From Salinicoccus hispanicus (lineage in GTDB: Bacteria > Bacillota > Bacilli > Staphylococcales > Salinicoccaceae), in contig NZ_WUUK01000001.1 in the NCBI RefSeq assembly GCF_009831115.1, positions 496,001 through 560,000 on the forward strand: DNA of 64,000 bases, given 5' to 3'. Positions 18,542 through 28,099 of the stretch are shown piece after piece. The translations under genes and the position numbers were made by a program. The number at the start of each line of letters is the position of its first letter. Position 1 is the first letter of the stretch. A model generated the notes under the pieces. It ran no database searches and had not been told where the DNA came from. It saw only the letters and a list, made by a program, of their open reading frames with translations.

Positions 18542-19420
18542 ATGGAACTGATCAATAAAGAACAGGTCTCGAAAAAACTGAGTGGAAGACTGATGGTCAA
18601 TAAGGTAATGAAGTTCATCTTCCTCCTATGTACCCTTGTAGGCCTGGTCGTACTCGCCACTTTGCTGATTGACACCATCCTCGACGGGTGGAGATATCTT
18701 ACAGTCGATTTTTTCACCAACTTCAGTTCAAGCCGACCGGATAATGCAGGAATAAGAGGCGCAATCATCGGTACGCTCTGGTTGATGGCGACAACTGCAC
18801 CGATCGCAATCATACTTTCAGTAGGTACGGCTCTCTATCTTGAAGAGTATGCACCCAAGAATAAACTGGTCGATTTTGTAAAAATCAATATTTCAAATCT
18901 CGCCGGTGTGCCTTCTGTCGTCTTCGGACTTCTTGGTCTGACACTGTTTGTCAGAATGGCCGGCCTCGGCAACTCGGTTCTGGCAGCAGCCCTTACCATG
19001 TCACTCATGATTCTGCCCGTAATTGTAGTGGCATCACAGGAGGCAATCCGTTCAGTGCCTGGCTCCATCCGCGAAGCATCAATCGGTATGGGGGCGACAA
19101 AATGGCAGACCATCACCCGCATCATTCTACCGGCTTCAATACCTGGCATCATTACAGGCATCATTCTTGCACTCTCCCGTGCAATCGGCGAAACAGCACC
19201 ACTGGTCATCATCGGAATACCAACGATTCTCCTGTTCACACCAACAGGTGTATTGGATACCTTCTCAGCGCTGCCTATGCAGATATTCTCCTGGGTCAAA
19301 CTGCCGAATCCGGAATTCCAGAGTATTACAGCAGCCGCGATTCTTGTACTGTTGTTCATCCTATTCCTGATGAACTCCGTCGCTATATATATAAGAAATA
19401 AATATTCGAAACGTTTTTAA
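18542..19420 (+). CDS. pstA: Phosphate ABC transporter permease PstA
   Basis: Second membrane subunit, 292 aa, with hydrophobic segments beginning at FIFLLCTLVGLVVLATLL and an EAA coupling loop EASIGMGATKWQTITRIILP near residue 180. ATG 18542 directly abuts the pstC stop; the 3' end of pstC supplies GGGAGGAATACTAG as ribosome site. Followed after 15 bases by pstB. Confidence 0.95.
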   Translation: MELINKEQVSKKLSGRLMVNKVMKFIFLLCTLVGLVVLATLLIDTILDGWRYLTVDFFTNFSSSRPDNAGIRGAIIGTLWLMATTAPIAIILSVGTALYLEEYAPKNKLVDFVKINISNLAGVPSVVFGLLGLTLFVRMAGLGNSVLAAALTMSLMILPVIVVASQEAIRSVPGSIREASIGMGATKWQTITRIILPASIPGIITGIILALSRAIGETAPLVIIGIPTILLFTPTGVLDTFSALPMQIFSWVKLPNPEFQSITAAAILVLLFILFLMNSVAIYIRNKYSKRF

Positions 19421-19435
19421 TTTGGAGGTTTAAAT

Positions 19436-20290
19436 ATGACTTTGGCAAAAGTGAAAGAGGAAACAGATATGAATACAGTCTACGATACAGCGGTCGATAG
19501 CCGTACACAGGAAATGAATTCAATCAAACAGACCAGTAATGCAATATTCCAGGCAAAAGATTTCAACCTCTGGTATGGCAACAACCATGCACTTCAGGAT
19601 ATTAATCTGGACTTCAACGAAAATGAAATTTCTGCAATCATCGGTCCCTCAGGCTGTGGTAAATCCACATTCATCAAATCCCTGAACCGGATGGTGGAAC
19701 TGGTTCCCATAGTTCGTACAGAAGGGGATATCGTCTACAGGGATCAGAGCATCTTCGACAAGTCATCCACTGTTGAGAACCTTCGTACAAAAGTCGGCAT
19801 GGTATTTCAGAAACCGAACCCATTCCCGAAATCAATCTATGATAATGTTGCATATGGTGCACGCGTACATGGCATTCGCAACAAAAAAGTACTTGACCAG
19901 GTAGTCGAGAAAAGTCTTAAAGGCGCAGCCATCTGGGAGGAAGTGAAAGATAGATTGAATGATAATGCATATGGCCTATCTGGTGGACAGCAGCAGAGGA
20001 TCTGTATCGCCCGTGCCCTGGCAATAGAGCCTGATGTCATCCTGATGGATGAGCCGACCAGTGCGCTTGACCCGATCTCCACAACCAAAGTGGAGGACCT
20101 CATGCATGAATTGAAAAAAGATTACAGCATCATCATTGTCACCCACAATATGCAGCAGGCTGCACGTATCTCCGATAGAACTGCTTTCTTCTATCAAGGA
20201 TATGTTGTTGAATACGATAAGACAAACGTCATATTCGACAAGCCGAAGGACCAGCGGACTGAAGACTATGTATCCGGAAGATTCGGATAA
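19436..20290 (+). CDS. pstB: Phosphate ABC transporter ATP-binding protein PstB
   Basis: ATPase of the phosphate importer, 284 aa. Walker [10 protein letters not shown], PstB-specific [16 protein letters not shown], signature [15 protein letters not shown], Walker [13 protein letters not shown] and H-loop THNMQQA are intact. ATG 19436 follows TTTGGAGG; about 35 residues precede the ATPase core, and an internal ATG at 19469 is possible but lacks as good a ribosome site. Next gene phoU begins one base after the stop. Confidence 0.95.
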   Translation: MTLAKVKEETDMNTVYDTAVDSRTQEMNSIKQTSNAIFQAKDFNLWYGNNHALQDINLDFNENEISAIIGPSGCGKSTFIKSLNRMVELVPIVRTEGDIVYRDQSIFDKSSTVENLRTKVGMVFQKPNPFPKSIYDNVAYGARVHGIRNKKVLDQVVEKSLKGAAIWEEVKDRLNDNAYGLSGGQQQRICIARALAIEPDVILMDEPTSALDPISTTKVEDLMHELKKDYSIIIVTHNMQQAARISDRTAFFYQGYVVEYDKTNVIFDKPKDQRTEDYVSGRFG

Positions 20291-20291
20291 T

Positions 20292-20945
20292 ATGGTCTAT
20301 CGCGAAAAATTCTCGGATGAAATGGCACGCTTATATGAGAATGTGCTGACACTCGGCAAGGAATGCTATGAACGTCTGAATGGCTGCACTTCCATACTTT
20401 CAAGTGATCATACTGCAGATGCAAGGCTGCTGGTCAGTGATGATAGGAGAATCAACAGACTGGAAGAGGAAATAAACACACAGGCAGTCAATCTCATAAC
20501 TACTCAGCAGCCTGTAGCAACGGATCTTCGCCTGATCATTTCAAGCATCAAAGTGGCAGACGATCTTGAGAGAATCAGTGATAACATCAGCAACCTTGGC
20601 GAAGTCAGAAAGCGGGTGCGCATCACCAATGAAAAACTGCTGTTGCGCCTGTCCACGATGGAGCACCTGGCAATGCTGATGCTTGAGGATGTAAAGACTG
20701 CATACGATAATCAAGATCTTGAACTATGCAGGGAAATCATTGTTCGGGATCAGGACATCGATGGACTATTCGTCCAGATTACAACATCGGATATCTTTGA
20801 CGAGACTGATGCTTTCGTCACCGGTCAGAGCCAGCTATGCGCCAAGTATCTGGAGCGCATCGGCGACCACATCAAGAATATTGCAGAACACGTCTATTAC
20901 GTACTGACCGGTGACAAGCATGAAAGCAGAAGCATTTCAGAATAG
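20292..20945 (+). CDS. phoU: Phosphate signalling/transport regulator PhoU
   Basis: 217 aa all-helical protein of two PhoU three-helix repeats. Motifs include LEEEINTQAVNLITTQQPVATDLRLIISSIKV (residues about 55-88) with ERISDNISNL, repeated as YLERIGDHIKNIAEHV near the end: the E/DxxxD metal-binding signature. PhoU restrains phosphate uptake and the PhoR-PhoP pathway when phosphate is plentiful. Start ATG 20292 is chosen to fit family length; an upstream in-frame ATG at 20268 overlaps pstB and cannot be excluded. A terminator follows at once. Confidence 0.92.
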   Translation: MVYREKFSDEMARLYENVLTLGKECYERLNGCTSILSSDHTADARLLVSDDRRINRLEEEINTQAVNLITTQQPVATDLRLIISSIKVADDLERISDNISNLGEVRKRVRITNEKLLLRLSTMEHLAMLMLEDVKTAYDNQDLELCREIIVRDQDIDGLFVQITTSDIFDETDAFVTGQSQLCAKYLERIGDHIKNIAEHVYYVLTGDKHESRSISE

Positions 20946-20975
20946 GCCTTGGATGCCCAAGGCCTATTTTTATTG
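20941..20975 (+). terminator. Rho-independent terminator after phoU
   Basis: TAGGCCTTGG pairs with CCAAGGCCTA around a 4-base loop, followed by TTTTTATT; the stem includes the phoU stop codon. Confidence 0.9.
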
Positions 20976-21078
20976 GCCAAATTACTCTTATTCATCACCT
21001 ATACCTTTTTCTTTACTGCTATGATGATTATAATAGATAGTATCATATCAGCAATTACATACGAAATGAGGCATTGCA

Positions 21079-21651
21079 ATGGATAAGAAAGCATTGCGCA
21101 AGGAAATGATCGCGACCTTGTCTTCCATGGAACCAGCGGATAAACAGGAGTGCGAAGAAATACTGAAAAACAGACTGCTCGATTTCATCGAATCCAGGGG
21201 CATTCAATCTCTTGGTATTGTCCTGTCCATGCCCCATGAGATGGATACGGATGGCATCATCAAACACCTTACCCTGCAGGGCAAACTGGTCTACACACCG
21301 GTATGTGACTATAAAAATAAACAGATGGATTTCCGCAGGTTCATATCCTTTGATAAAGTTGTCAAGGATGAAAAGAATCTGCGCATTCCTGAAGATACCG
21401 AAGATGTCGACAACAATCCCGAAATGATTGTCGTACCCGGACTGATCTATTCGGAAGATGGATATCGGATCGGTTATGGCGGCGGCTACTATGACCGGTT
21501 CCTCAGCCATTATGGTGGCCTTAAGGTCTCCCTGCTTTTCGAAGAACAGCTGGGTGAAGTCATTGCACAGAACCATGATATTCCCGTAGATCTTCTGATC
21601 ACCCCGGAAAGAACAATTGATGCCCAGGCAAAGAGGCAAAAAGATGTTTAA
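21079..21651 (+). CDS. 5-formyltetrahydrofolate cyclo-ligase (YqgN-like)
   Basis: ATP-dependent enzyme that recycles 5-formyl-THF to 5,10-methenyl-THF; 190 aa, normal size. Family signature at the C-terminal half: IVVPGLIYSEDGYRIGYGGGYYDRFL. N-terminal KKALRKEMIATL is typical. First gene of a yqgN-gluP-yqgQ-glcK run that matches B. subtilis order; its end overlaps gluP by 8 bases. Confidence 0.93.
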   Translation: MDKKALRKEMIATLSSMEPADKQECEEILKNRLLDFIESRGIQSLGIVLSMPHEMDTDGIIKHLTLQGKLVYTPVCDYKNKQMDFRRFISFDKVVKDEKNLRIPEDTEDVDNNPEMIVVPGLIYSEDGYRIGYGGGYYDRFLSHYGGLKVSLLFEEQLGEVIAQNHDIPVDLLITPERTIDAQAKRQKDV

Positions 21652-23059
21652 TTTATGGCATGTTGCCTATGAAGTGTCGCGCTATACGGATTATGCATTC
21701 TATCAGTATGATCAGGGGCGGGACGTCATCTGGATGCGCAATTCCAAGAAGAATGCACTGATGTGCCTGCATGGCCGCAACCTTCCAGAGGAAGGCCAGG
21801 AAGACGAGATGCAGTACCTGGCTGATGTGCATTACAGACTATCGCAAAATATGGATGTTGCTCTGATTGAAAGTTTCCATTTTACGGAAACACCTTATAC
21901 AAGCAAGCATAAGGTGAATGGTGGAAAAATTGTACTCAAAGGCATAAGAGGGGCAGAAGCGCTCGTCGGAAATCCGTTCTACAGAATTGATCTGGCTCAT
22001 AAAAAGCCGAAAGAACCGGCTTATTATCAGAAGCGCCTGATGAGCCGCCACCCATTCGAGAAGTTCATGCATCAGTTCAGTCCAATGACGTATCTGCTCA
22101 TATGCATAAATCTGATTGTTTTCCTTTTCAATCTCTCGGCAATCCATTTTACAGATTCATACAGATTTACACAGATGCTGGCACTGAACCACTATAATGT
22201 CATCGAAGGAAATCTCTATCGTCTATTGAGCAGCAGCTTCCTGCATTCTACTGTCGACCATTTTCTGTTCAATATATTTGCCTTGTACATTCTCGGTAAA
22301 TTTACGGAAAGCATTTTTGGAAGCTGGCGGCTTCTTATTGCATATATTGCGACCGGCATCACTTCCAGCCTGTTTTCCATCATGTTCATCACTGAAGGAA
22401 TATCGCTGGGTGCCAGCGGAGCCATCTACGGACTGCTGGCGATATTGATCGTCCATCTGCTCATCCATGGGCGTATCAGTGCCAAACTGCTCTTCCAGAT
22501 TGCAGTCGTCTTCATCGTGGTCTCCGTGTTCACCCAGTTCATATCCAATGTAAACCACTATGCACATATCGGCGGACTGGTTTTTGGTGCGCTGCTCGGC
22601 GTGCTGTACCATCCTGGGAAGCTCAAGCTCAGATGGCTTGCGGCTGCGCTTGTGTCCTTTATTCTGCTCATCATTCTTTCCTGGTTCATGGCGTATCAGC
22701 ATCATTCATCACAGCCTCTCGATACCTTGGCCATGGAACACATCGAGGCAGGAGAGTATGAAGAAGCGCTTGGAGTACTCAACGAATCGATACGCACGAA
22801 TAGTGAAACTGCCAAGACCTATCATGCACTTGGTCTTATCGCGGAGTATGCAGGGGATATGGATCAGGCCCGGCAGTTTCATGAACAGAGCTATGCGATG
22901 AACCCGAATGATGAATGGGCAATGCGTCACAGGTTGCTGCAGCTGAGAAAAGAAAGAAGATATGATGAAATGGATCAGATTCTTTCCGGAGTCAATATTG
23001 AAAAGATAGAAGATCCGCAATTGAAAGCGATGGCCGAGGCGTACGATGCAGATGAATAG
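21644..23059 (+). CDS. gluP: Rhomboid intramembrane protease with TPR tail (GluP-like)
   Basis: Membrane serine protease of 471 aa. A cytoplasmic N-terminal domain of about 155 residues is followed by the rhomboid core with several membrane helices. The catalytic dyad is Ser258 in GASGAIYG and His308 in NHYAHIGG. After the last helix (LVSFILLIILSWFMAY) a TPR region of about 110 residues follows. ATG 21644 lies eight bases after AAGAGG. In B. subtilis YqgP/GluP cleaves a magnesium transporter and is followed by yqgQ and glcK as here. Natural substrate in this organism is unknown. Confidence 0.9.
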   Translation: MFNLWHVAYEVSRYTDYAFYQYDQGRDVIWMRNSKKNALMCLHGRNLPEEGQEDEMQYLADVHYRLSQNMDVALIESFHFTETPYTSKHKVNGGKIVLKGIRGAEALVGNPFYRIDLAHKKPKEPAYYQKRLMSRHPFEKFMHQFSPMTYLLICINLIVFLFNLSAIHFTDSYRFTQMLALNHYNVIEGNLYRLLSSSFLHSTVDHFLFNIFALYILGKFTESIFGSWRLLIAYIATGITSSLFSIMFITEGISLGASGAIYGLLAILIVHLLIHGRISAKLLFQIAVVFIVVSVFTQFISNVNHYAHIGGLVFGALLGVLYHPGKLKLRWLAAALVSFILLIILSWFMAYQHHSSQPLDTLAMEHIEAGEYEEALGVLNESIRTNSETAKTYHALGLIAEYAGDMDQARQFHEQSYAMNPNDEWAMRHRLLQLRKERRYDEMDQILSGVNIEKIEDPQLKAMAEAYDADE

Positions 23060-23240
23060 AGATCTGACCTATATCAACAGGCTGCTGCTGCGATATGGCA
23101 TATACGTGTATGATAGGGATAGACAGAACATGCTTAAGCTCATGGAAATGGAAATCAAGGAACTGTATCAGTATGGACTCATTACAAGCGAAGAATACAA
23201 AACATCCATTCTGATTTTGAGACAGAGGAGAGAGGAATAG
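23046..23240 (+). CDS. YqgQ family small protein (DUF910)
   Basis: 64 aa, cytoplasmic, function unknown. Sequence features NRDLTYINRLLLRYGIYVYDRD and a C-terminal LITSEEYKTSILILRQRREE match the YqgQ family of Bacillales, always found just before glucokinase. It overlaps the end of gluP by 14 bases and stops two bases before glcK. ATG 23046 is favoured (CGAGG six bases upstream); ATG 23052 is an alternative. Confidence 0.85.
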   Translation: MQMNRDLTYINRLLLRYGIYVYDRDRQNMLKLMEMEIKELYQYGLITSEEYKTSILILRQRREE

Positions 23241-23242
23241 TT

Positions 23243-24205
23243 ATGAAAAGAATTCTTGCAGCAGACATTGGCGGTACCACTTGCAAACTGGGTGTATTCA
23301 CACCGGAACTTGAACTATTGGACAAATGGGAGATTCCTACAGATATTACCGATGAGGGCAGCCGCATACTGGAAGATATTCACCTGTCGTTCGAGTCGAA
23401 AGCAGGTAGTCATGAATACAGCACTGAAGGCATCATCGGGATCGGCATTGGGGTGCCGGGACCTGTAGATTTCAATAATGGCATACTGAACGGAGCAATC
23501 AACCTGAATTGGACAGAGCAGATGGCGATCGCTGCTCAATTCGAATCGATCAGTGGCATCCCCGCCATTGTTGATAATGACGCGAACGTGGCGGCGCTTG
23601 GCGAGCAGTTCAAAGGCGCAGGCAGTGGTCACAAGGACGTCGTCATGGTGACACTCGGTACAGGCGTTGGTGGCGGTGTTGTCTCCAATGGCATGCTCAT
23701 TCATGGACATGGAGGCGCTGCTGGTGAAATCGGGCATATCTACGTGGATTACAATCGTCGATTCCAGTGCAATTGCGGCAAAAAGGGATGTCTTGAAACT
23801 GTAGCTTCTGCAACAGGCATGAAGAATCTTGCTTTGAACTATTATGAGAATGGCGTGACGGAAACACTGCTGGCGCAGCAGATAGAAACGGACAGCCTCT
23901 CGGCCAAATCGATTGTGGAAGCCGGGGAGAAGGGCGACGAGCTGGCACTCAAAGTCATCGATGAAGTCGCCCATTATATTGCAGTGGCGCTCAGCAGCCT
24001 TTCAGCAGTGACCAATCCAAAGTACTTTATTCTTGGCGGTGGCGTCAGCAGGGCAGGCAGGATGCTGATAGACAGAATAGAGGCATACTACCGTCCGATT
24101 ACATTTCCACCTGCTTATGAAAATACTGAAATTATCATGGCTGAACTTGGGAACGATGCAGGCATCTACGGTGCTGCACGCCTAGTCAAACAATTTTTAG
24201 CATAA
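23243..24205 (+). CDS. glcK: Glucokinase, ROK family
   Basis: Phosphorylates glucose with ATP to enter glycolysis; 320 aa. The ATP-binding motif AADIGGTTCKLGVF starts the protein; catalytic region NDANVAALGE; the ROK zinc site is CNCGKKGCLETVAS with the upstream His in GEIGHIYV. ATG 23243 follows AGAGGAGAGAGG in the yqgQ tail. Last gene of the yqgN operon; a bidirectional terminator follows. Confidence 0.95.
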   Translation: MKRILAADIGGTTCKLGVFTPELELLDKWEIPTDITDEGSRILEDIHLSFESKAGSHEYSTEGIIGIGIGVPGPVDFNNGILNGAINLNWTEQMAIAAQFESISGIPAIVDNDANVAALGEQFKGAGSGHKDVVMVTLGTGVGGGVVSNGMLIHGHGGAAGEIGHIYVDYNRRFQCNCGKKGCLETVASATGMKNLALNYYENGVTETLLAQQIETDSLSAKSIVEAGEKGDELALKVIDEVAHYIAVALSSLSAVTNPKYFILGGGVSRAGRMLIDRIEAYYRPITFPPAYENTEIIMAELGNDAGIYGAARLVKQFLA

Positions 24206-24241
24206 GAAACGGCGTACCTCAAATGAAGGTACGCCGTTCTT
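24206..24241. terminator. Bidirectional terminator between glcK and SDR gene
   Basis: 12-bp arms (24208-24219 and 24227-24238) with a 7-base loop; TTCTTCT on the plus side and TTTCTTA on the minus side. The two genes converge on it. Confidence 0.88.
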
Positions 24242-24970
24242 CTATAGAAAATCGCTGACGCTATAGCTTTCGGAAAAACCGAAGTTGTCGGAAGTAAGAA
24301 CCCTTTTGGCGACGTAGGCAACAGTTTCAGCCGGGTAGAGCCGATTTGATGACTTGTAGTCTTTGAACTTGCTGATATCAGGAAAATCTTCCGGATCTGC
24401 CGAACGTATTTCTCCCTGCATATCAGTATCGATGACACCGGGACGATAGGTTGCAGAAAGTATGGGATAATCCAGACGATCCATCTCCAGGCGCAGTACG
24501 TCACTTACCATGTTGACAGCGGCCTTCGAACTGCAGTATGCAGCCCATCCTTCCATCGGATTGAGTGCCGCGCCGCTGGAGACCGTCAGAATACGTTTCG
24601 TAGCCTGCAGTTCACCAAATGCATCTACAAAGCCTTTCATCAGGAGGGCAGGAGCAAGTACGTTGATCTTATAGTTGTCCAGAAAGCCTTTTGCATCAAT
24701 ATTGGCAATAGACTTGACCGGATTGACAGCCCCGGCGTTATTGATCAGGAAGATTTCATCTCCTTTTTCCGGCTGTATGCAACTGAATATTTCAGGTACA
24801 GCCTCTTCCAGAGCCTGCTCATCCAGGAAATCCACATGGAATGTTTTGAACAGCTCTACATCCGTTTCAACTTCGGATCTCGAAATACTGATGATGCGAT
24901 CTTCCTTGAAAATATCAAGCAGGGCATGGCCGAGCCCCCGGCTTGTGCCTGTAATGAATACATATCTCAT
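24242..24970 (-). CDS. Short-chain dehydrogenase/reductase (YueD/sepiapterin reductase-like)
   Basis: NAD(P)-dependent oxidoreductase of 242 aa. Cofactor motif TGTSRGLGHALLD at the N-terminus, LINNAGAVNP in the middle, and a catalytic Ser (VSSGAALNP) plus YxxxK-like Tyr and Lys in WAAYCSSKAAVNMV. The overall pattern resembles benzil reductase YueD, but substrate cannot be set by eye. Start at 24970 is preferred since AGGAG is eight bases upstream; ATG 24976 is too close. It lies in an insertion relative to B. subtilis order, divergent from argG. Confidence 0.82.
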   Translation of the reverse strand: MRYVFITGTSRGLGHALLDIFKEDRIISISRSEVETDVELFKTFHVDFLDEQALEEAVPEIFSCIQPEKGDEIFLINNAGAVNPVKSIANIDAKGFLDNYKINVLAPALLMKGFVDAFGELQATKRILTVSSGAALNPMEGWAAYCSSKAAVNMVSDVLRLEMDRLDYPILSATYRPGVIDTDMQGEIRSADPEDFPDISKFKDYKSSNRLYPAETVAYVAKRVLTSDNFGFSESYSVSDFL

Positions 24971-25040
24971 GTTCATCTCTCCTCACATTTAATCCATATA
25001 CAAGTATAATTAAGCATTAAAATTTTGTAAAATAAAAAAA

Positions 25041-25094
25041 CATGCATAAAAATGAATAAATATACTTGAAATGGGATGTTTATAGTGCTATCAT
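25041..25094 (+). promoter_or_regulatory. argG promoter with candidate ARG box
   Basis: TTGAAA (25066-25071), 17 bases, TATCAT (25089-25094). Just upstream, CATGCATAAAAATGAATA (25041-25058) matches 8 of 10 fixed positions of the ARG-box pattern TNTGNATNNNNATNCANA, and an overlapping weaker copy extends to 25068 over the -35 box. ArgR is encoded in this window at 50525, where a perfect ARG box occurs. Confidence 0.65.
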
Positions 25095-25133
25095 TCTAAT
25101 CATTATAATTATAACATTACAGAGGTGAATGGA

Positions 25134-26345
25134 ATGGAAAAGAAAGAAAAAGTGGTACTCGCCTATTCAGGTGGTCTCGATACAAGTGTAACGATTCAAT
25201 GGTTTATAGATAAAGGGTATGACGTCGTTGCGGTCTGCCTTGATGTTGGTGAAGGCAAAGATCTGGATATCGTCTATCAGAAGGCGCTCGATATGGGTGC
25301 AATCGAATCCCATGTCATCGACACGACTAAAGAATTTGCAGATGAATTCGTTGCCTACGCGATCTACGGCAACTCCATGTATGAAGGAAAGTATCCGCTC
25401 GTATCCGCGCTCAGCCGTCCGCTCATTTCAAAAAAACTTGTTGAAATTGCGCAGCATTCCAATGCCGACTATGTCGCCCATGGCTGCACCGGAAAAGGAA
25501 ATGATCAGGTGCGTTTTGAAGTCGCAATACAGGGGCTCGATCCAAGCCTGAAAGTCCTCGCGCCAGTGCGAGAGTGGACATGGAGCAGGGAAGAGGAGAT
25601 CGACTACGCAAAAGAGAAGAATATTCCAATTCCGGTCAATCTGGATTCCCCGTATTCAATCGACCAGAATCTCTGGGGCAGAAGCAATGAATGTGGTGTG
25701 CTGGAAGACCCGTGGAATACACCGCCCGAAGGCGCATATGATCTGACAGCCAACATTGTCGATGCACCGGATGAGCCGGAAGAGCTTGTTCTCTCATTCA
25801 ATGCTGGACTGCCCACCGCAATCAATGGCGTCTCCTACGATCTTGATGATCTGATCATCAAACTGAATGATATTGCAGGTGCGCATGGCATCGGCAGAAT
25901 CGATCATGTGGAAAATAGGCTCGTCGGCATCAAATCACGTGAAGTATATGAAACGCCGGGGGCGAAAGTCATCCTGACAGCCAAGCATGATCTTGAAACC
26001 ATCACGCTGACAAAGGATATTGCCCATTTCAAACCATTCATCGAACAGCAGTTCACGGAACAGGTCTACAACGGCCTGTGGTTCTCACCTCTATCCGATT
26101 CCTTGAGAAAGATGCTTAAGGATATGCAGCAGCCGGTAAATGGAGAAGTCCGCCTGCAGCTGTACAAAGGCAATGTCACTGTTACGGGCAGACGTTCGGA
26201 CAACAGTCTTTATGATGAAAAACTTGCGACGTATACGAGTGAGGATGCTTTCAATCAGGACGCTTCCGTCGGATTCATCGAGATCTTCGGCCTGCCGACC
26301 AAAGTCAAATCCATGCTTGAAAGCGGCGTGAAACTCTATGACTAG
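25134..26345 (+). CDS. argG: Argininosuccinate synthase ArgG
   Basis: Joins citrulline and aspartate with ATP in arginine synthesis; 403 aa. ATP pyrophosphatase motif [10 protein letters not shown] at the N-terminus, citrulline/aspartate contacts in the [13 protein letters not shown] and [13 protein letters not shown] regions. ATG 25134 follows AGAGGTG. argH overlaps its last 8 bases, so the two final steps of arginine synthesis form one operon, inserted here in the otherwise Bacillus-like gene order. Confidence 0.96.
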   Translation: MEKKEKVVLAYSGGLDTSVTIQWFIDKGYDVVAVCLDVGEGKDLDIVYQKALDMGAIESHVIDTTKEFADEFVAYAIYGNSMYEGKYPLVSALSRPLISKKLVEIAQHSNADYVAHGCTGKGNDQVRFEVAIQGLDPSLKVLAPVREWTWSREEEIDYAKEKNIPIPVNLDSPYSIDQNLWGRSNECGVLEDPWNTPPEGAYDLTANIVDAPDEPEELVLSFNAGLPTAINGVSYDLDDLIIKLNDIAGAHGIGRIDHVENRLVGIKSREVYETPGAKVILTAKHDLETITLTKDIAHFKPFIEQQFTEQVYNGLWFSPLSDSLRKMLKDMQQPVNGEVRLQLYKGNVTVTGRRSDNSLYDEKLATYTSEDAFNQDASVGFIEIFGLPTKVKSMLESGVKLYD

Positions 26346-27717
26346 AAAAGCATGGGGTGGAAGATTCCAGGGAGAAGCAATAGAATGGGTGGATGCGTTC
26401 AACGCATCCATCCATTTTGACCAGGTACTGATTGAAAAGGATATCGCCGGCAGCATCGCCCACGCAACAATGCTGGCGGCAAAAGAAATCATCACAGACG
26501 ATGAAAAGCAGCAGATCATAGATGGTCTGAGTGCAATTCTTGACGACTACGATGAAGGGCGACTTGAATTTTCAGTGCAGCATGAGGATATCCATATGAA
26601 CGTCGAGCATGCACTCATTGAAAAAATTGGAGATGTCGGCGGCAAGCTGCATACCGCTCGTAGCAGAAATGATCAGATTGCGACCGACATGCATCTGTAT
26701 GTTAAAGAAAAAGCTTATGAAATCATCGAAAGCATCGAAACGCTGCAGGAGACCATCCTTGAACTTGCCGAAGACAACATCCATTGCATCATGCCTGGGT
26801 ATACACACCTGCAGCGTGCACAGCCTGTTCTGTTCTCACACCATATCATGGCGTACTTCTGGATGCTGAAAAGAGACAAGGACCGTTTCAATGATGCACT
26901 GTCACGCATCGACATGTCACCGCTTGGGGCAGGTGCCATCAGCGGTACAACGTTCGATATCGACCGGGAACACACACAGGAACTGCTCGGCTTTTCAGAC
27001 ATCTATCAGAACAGCATGGATGCCGTGAGTGATCGTGACTACATCATTGAGACACTAGCGAACATCAGTCTCGTAATGGTCCATCTCTCCAGGCTTTCTG
27101 AAGAGATCATCTTCTGGATGAGTGAGGAAGCGAATTTCGTCCAGCTTTCCGACCAGTTCACAACAGGCAGCTCAATGATGCCACAGAAGAAGAACCCGGA
27201 TATGGCGGAACTGATCCGTGGCAAGAGCGCCCGTACGACAGGTGCCCTGACAAGCATGCTGATGCTGGTCAAAGGGCTGCCGCTCACGTACAACAAGGAT
27301 CTTCAGGAAGACAAGGAAGGTGTATTTGACGCGGTTACCACAGTCAAAGGCTCTCTCAGAATCATGACAGGCATGCTCGATACAATGACAATCAACGAAG
27401 ATGTTCTTGAAAAGACAGTCCAGAATGATTTCTCAAATGCGACCGAGCTCGCCGATTATCTTGTCCAAAAAGGCGTACCATTCAGAAAAGCGCATGAGGT
27501 GGTCGGGGAGCTTGTGCTCAAGTGCATCAATGAAGGCAAATACTTGAAAGATCTTTCCATTACAGAATATAAAAATCATCATGACTCGATAGAGGAGGAT
27601 ATCTATACAGTACTGTCACCCAAGACCGTTGTCGACAGAAGGAAAAGCCTCGGGGGAACCGGAACTGAAGCTGTCAGAAAGCAGCTGCAGGTCGCAAAGG
27701 ATACGATAAAGAAATAA
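26338..27717 (+). CDS. argH: Argininosuccinate lyase ArgH
   Basis: Splits argininosuccinate to arginine and fumarate; 459 aa, full length. Superfamily signature [12 protein letters not shown] near residue 280, substrate motifs [19 protein letters not shown] and [11 protein letters not shown]. Starts inside the argG end and is followed by a strong terminator. Confidence 0.96.
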   Translation: MTRKAWGGRFQGEAIEWVDAFNASIHFDQVLIEKDIAGSIAHATMLAAKEIITDDEKQQIIDGLSAILDDYDEGRLEFSVQHEDIHMNVEHALIEKIGDVGGKLHTARSRNDQIATDMHLYVKEKAYEIIESIETLQETILELAEDNIHCIMPGYTHLQRAQPVLFSHHIMAYFWMLKRDKDRFNDALSRIDMSPLGAGAISGTTFDIDREHTQELLGFSDIYQNSMDAVSDRDYIIETLANISLVMVHLSRLSEEIIFWMSEEANFVQLSDQFTTGSSMMPQKKNPDMAELIRGKSARTTGALTSMLMLVKGLPLTYNKDLQEDKEGVFDAVTTVKGSLRIMTGMLDTMTINEDVLEKTVQNDFSNATELADYLVQKGVPFRKAHEVVGELVLKCINEGKYLKDLSITEYKNHHDSIEEDIYTVLSPKTVVDRRKSLGGTGTEAVRKQLQVAKDTIKK

Positions 27718-27753
27718 AAAAAGGCAAACCCGGAAAGGGTTTGCCTTTTTCTT
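27717..27753 (+). terminator. Rho-independent terminator after argGH
   Basis: AAGGCAAACCC pairs with GGGTTTGCCTT across a short loop, preceded by an A-run and followed by TTTTTCTTTC. Confidence 0.92.
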
Positions 27754-27767
27754 TCAGACGGCAGGAG

Positions 27768-28007
27768 CTAGTGGCCTAGCTCCGGATAACCGTAAGTAAA
27801 GATTGTTGCGATTGCAAAGAATCCAAATGTAGCAACAGTCGCCAGACTGAATAGAACAGCAAGCAGATTTCTATTTTTAACAGCAAGCACAAGGCCCCAT
27901 ATGCCGACAATTGTTACCATCAGCATTAATAGTGACAATGTATTGACTCCGATATGGATGGTAATGCCGCCAATTTCAAATAACTCACCAGTATTGATGA
28001 ATGGCAT
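27768..28007 (-). CDS. DUF2759 family small membrane protein (YqgW-like)
   Basis: 79 aa with two membrane helices (TLSLLMLMVTIVGIWGLVLAV and AVLFSLATVATFGFFAIATI). Function unknown. The start at 28007 has GGGAGG eight bases upstream; the longer frame lacks this. It sits beside the metallo-beta-lactamase gene and a DUF2626 gene exactly as yqgW-yqgX-yqgY in B. subtilis, here on the minus strand, divergent from the hydrolase. Confidence 0.8.
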   Translation of the reverse strand: MPFINTGELFEIGGITIHIGVNTLSLLMLMVTIVGIWGLVLAVKNRNLLAVLFSLATVATFGFFAIATIFTYGYPELGH

Positions 28008-28099
28008 TTTGCTCAACCTCCCGATATTTCTCTTTATTCTCATATATATTGTATAATTAAAACGTAGCTTTGTCGAGGGAATTTTAAGGAGGGAACATA

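Noticed and set aside
25021-25035. CodY-box-like AATTTT/AAAAT element upstream of argG
   Set aside because: About five mismatches to the 15-base consensus in a very AT-rich stretch; chance likely.
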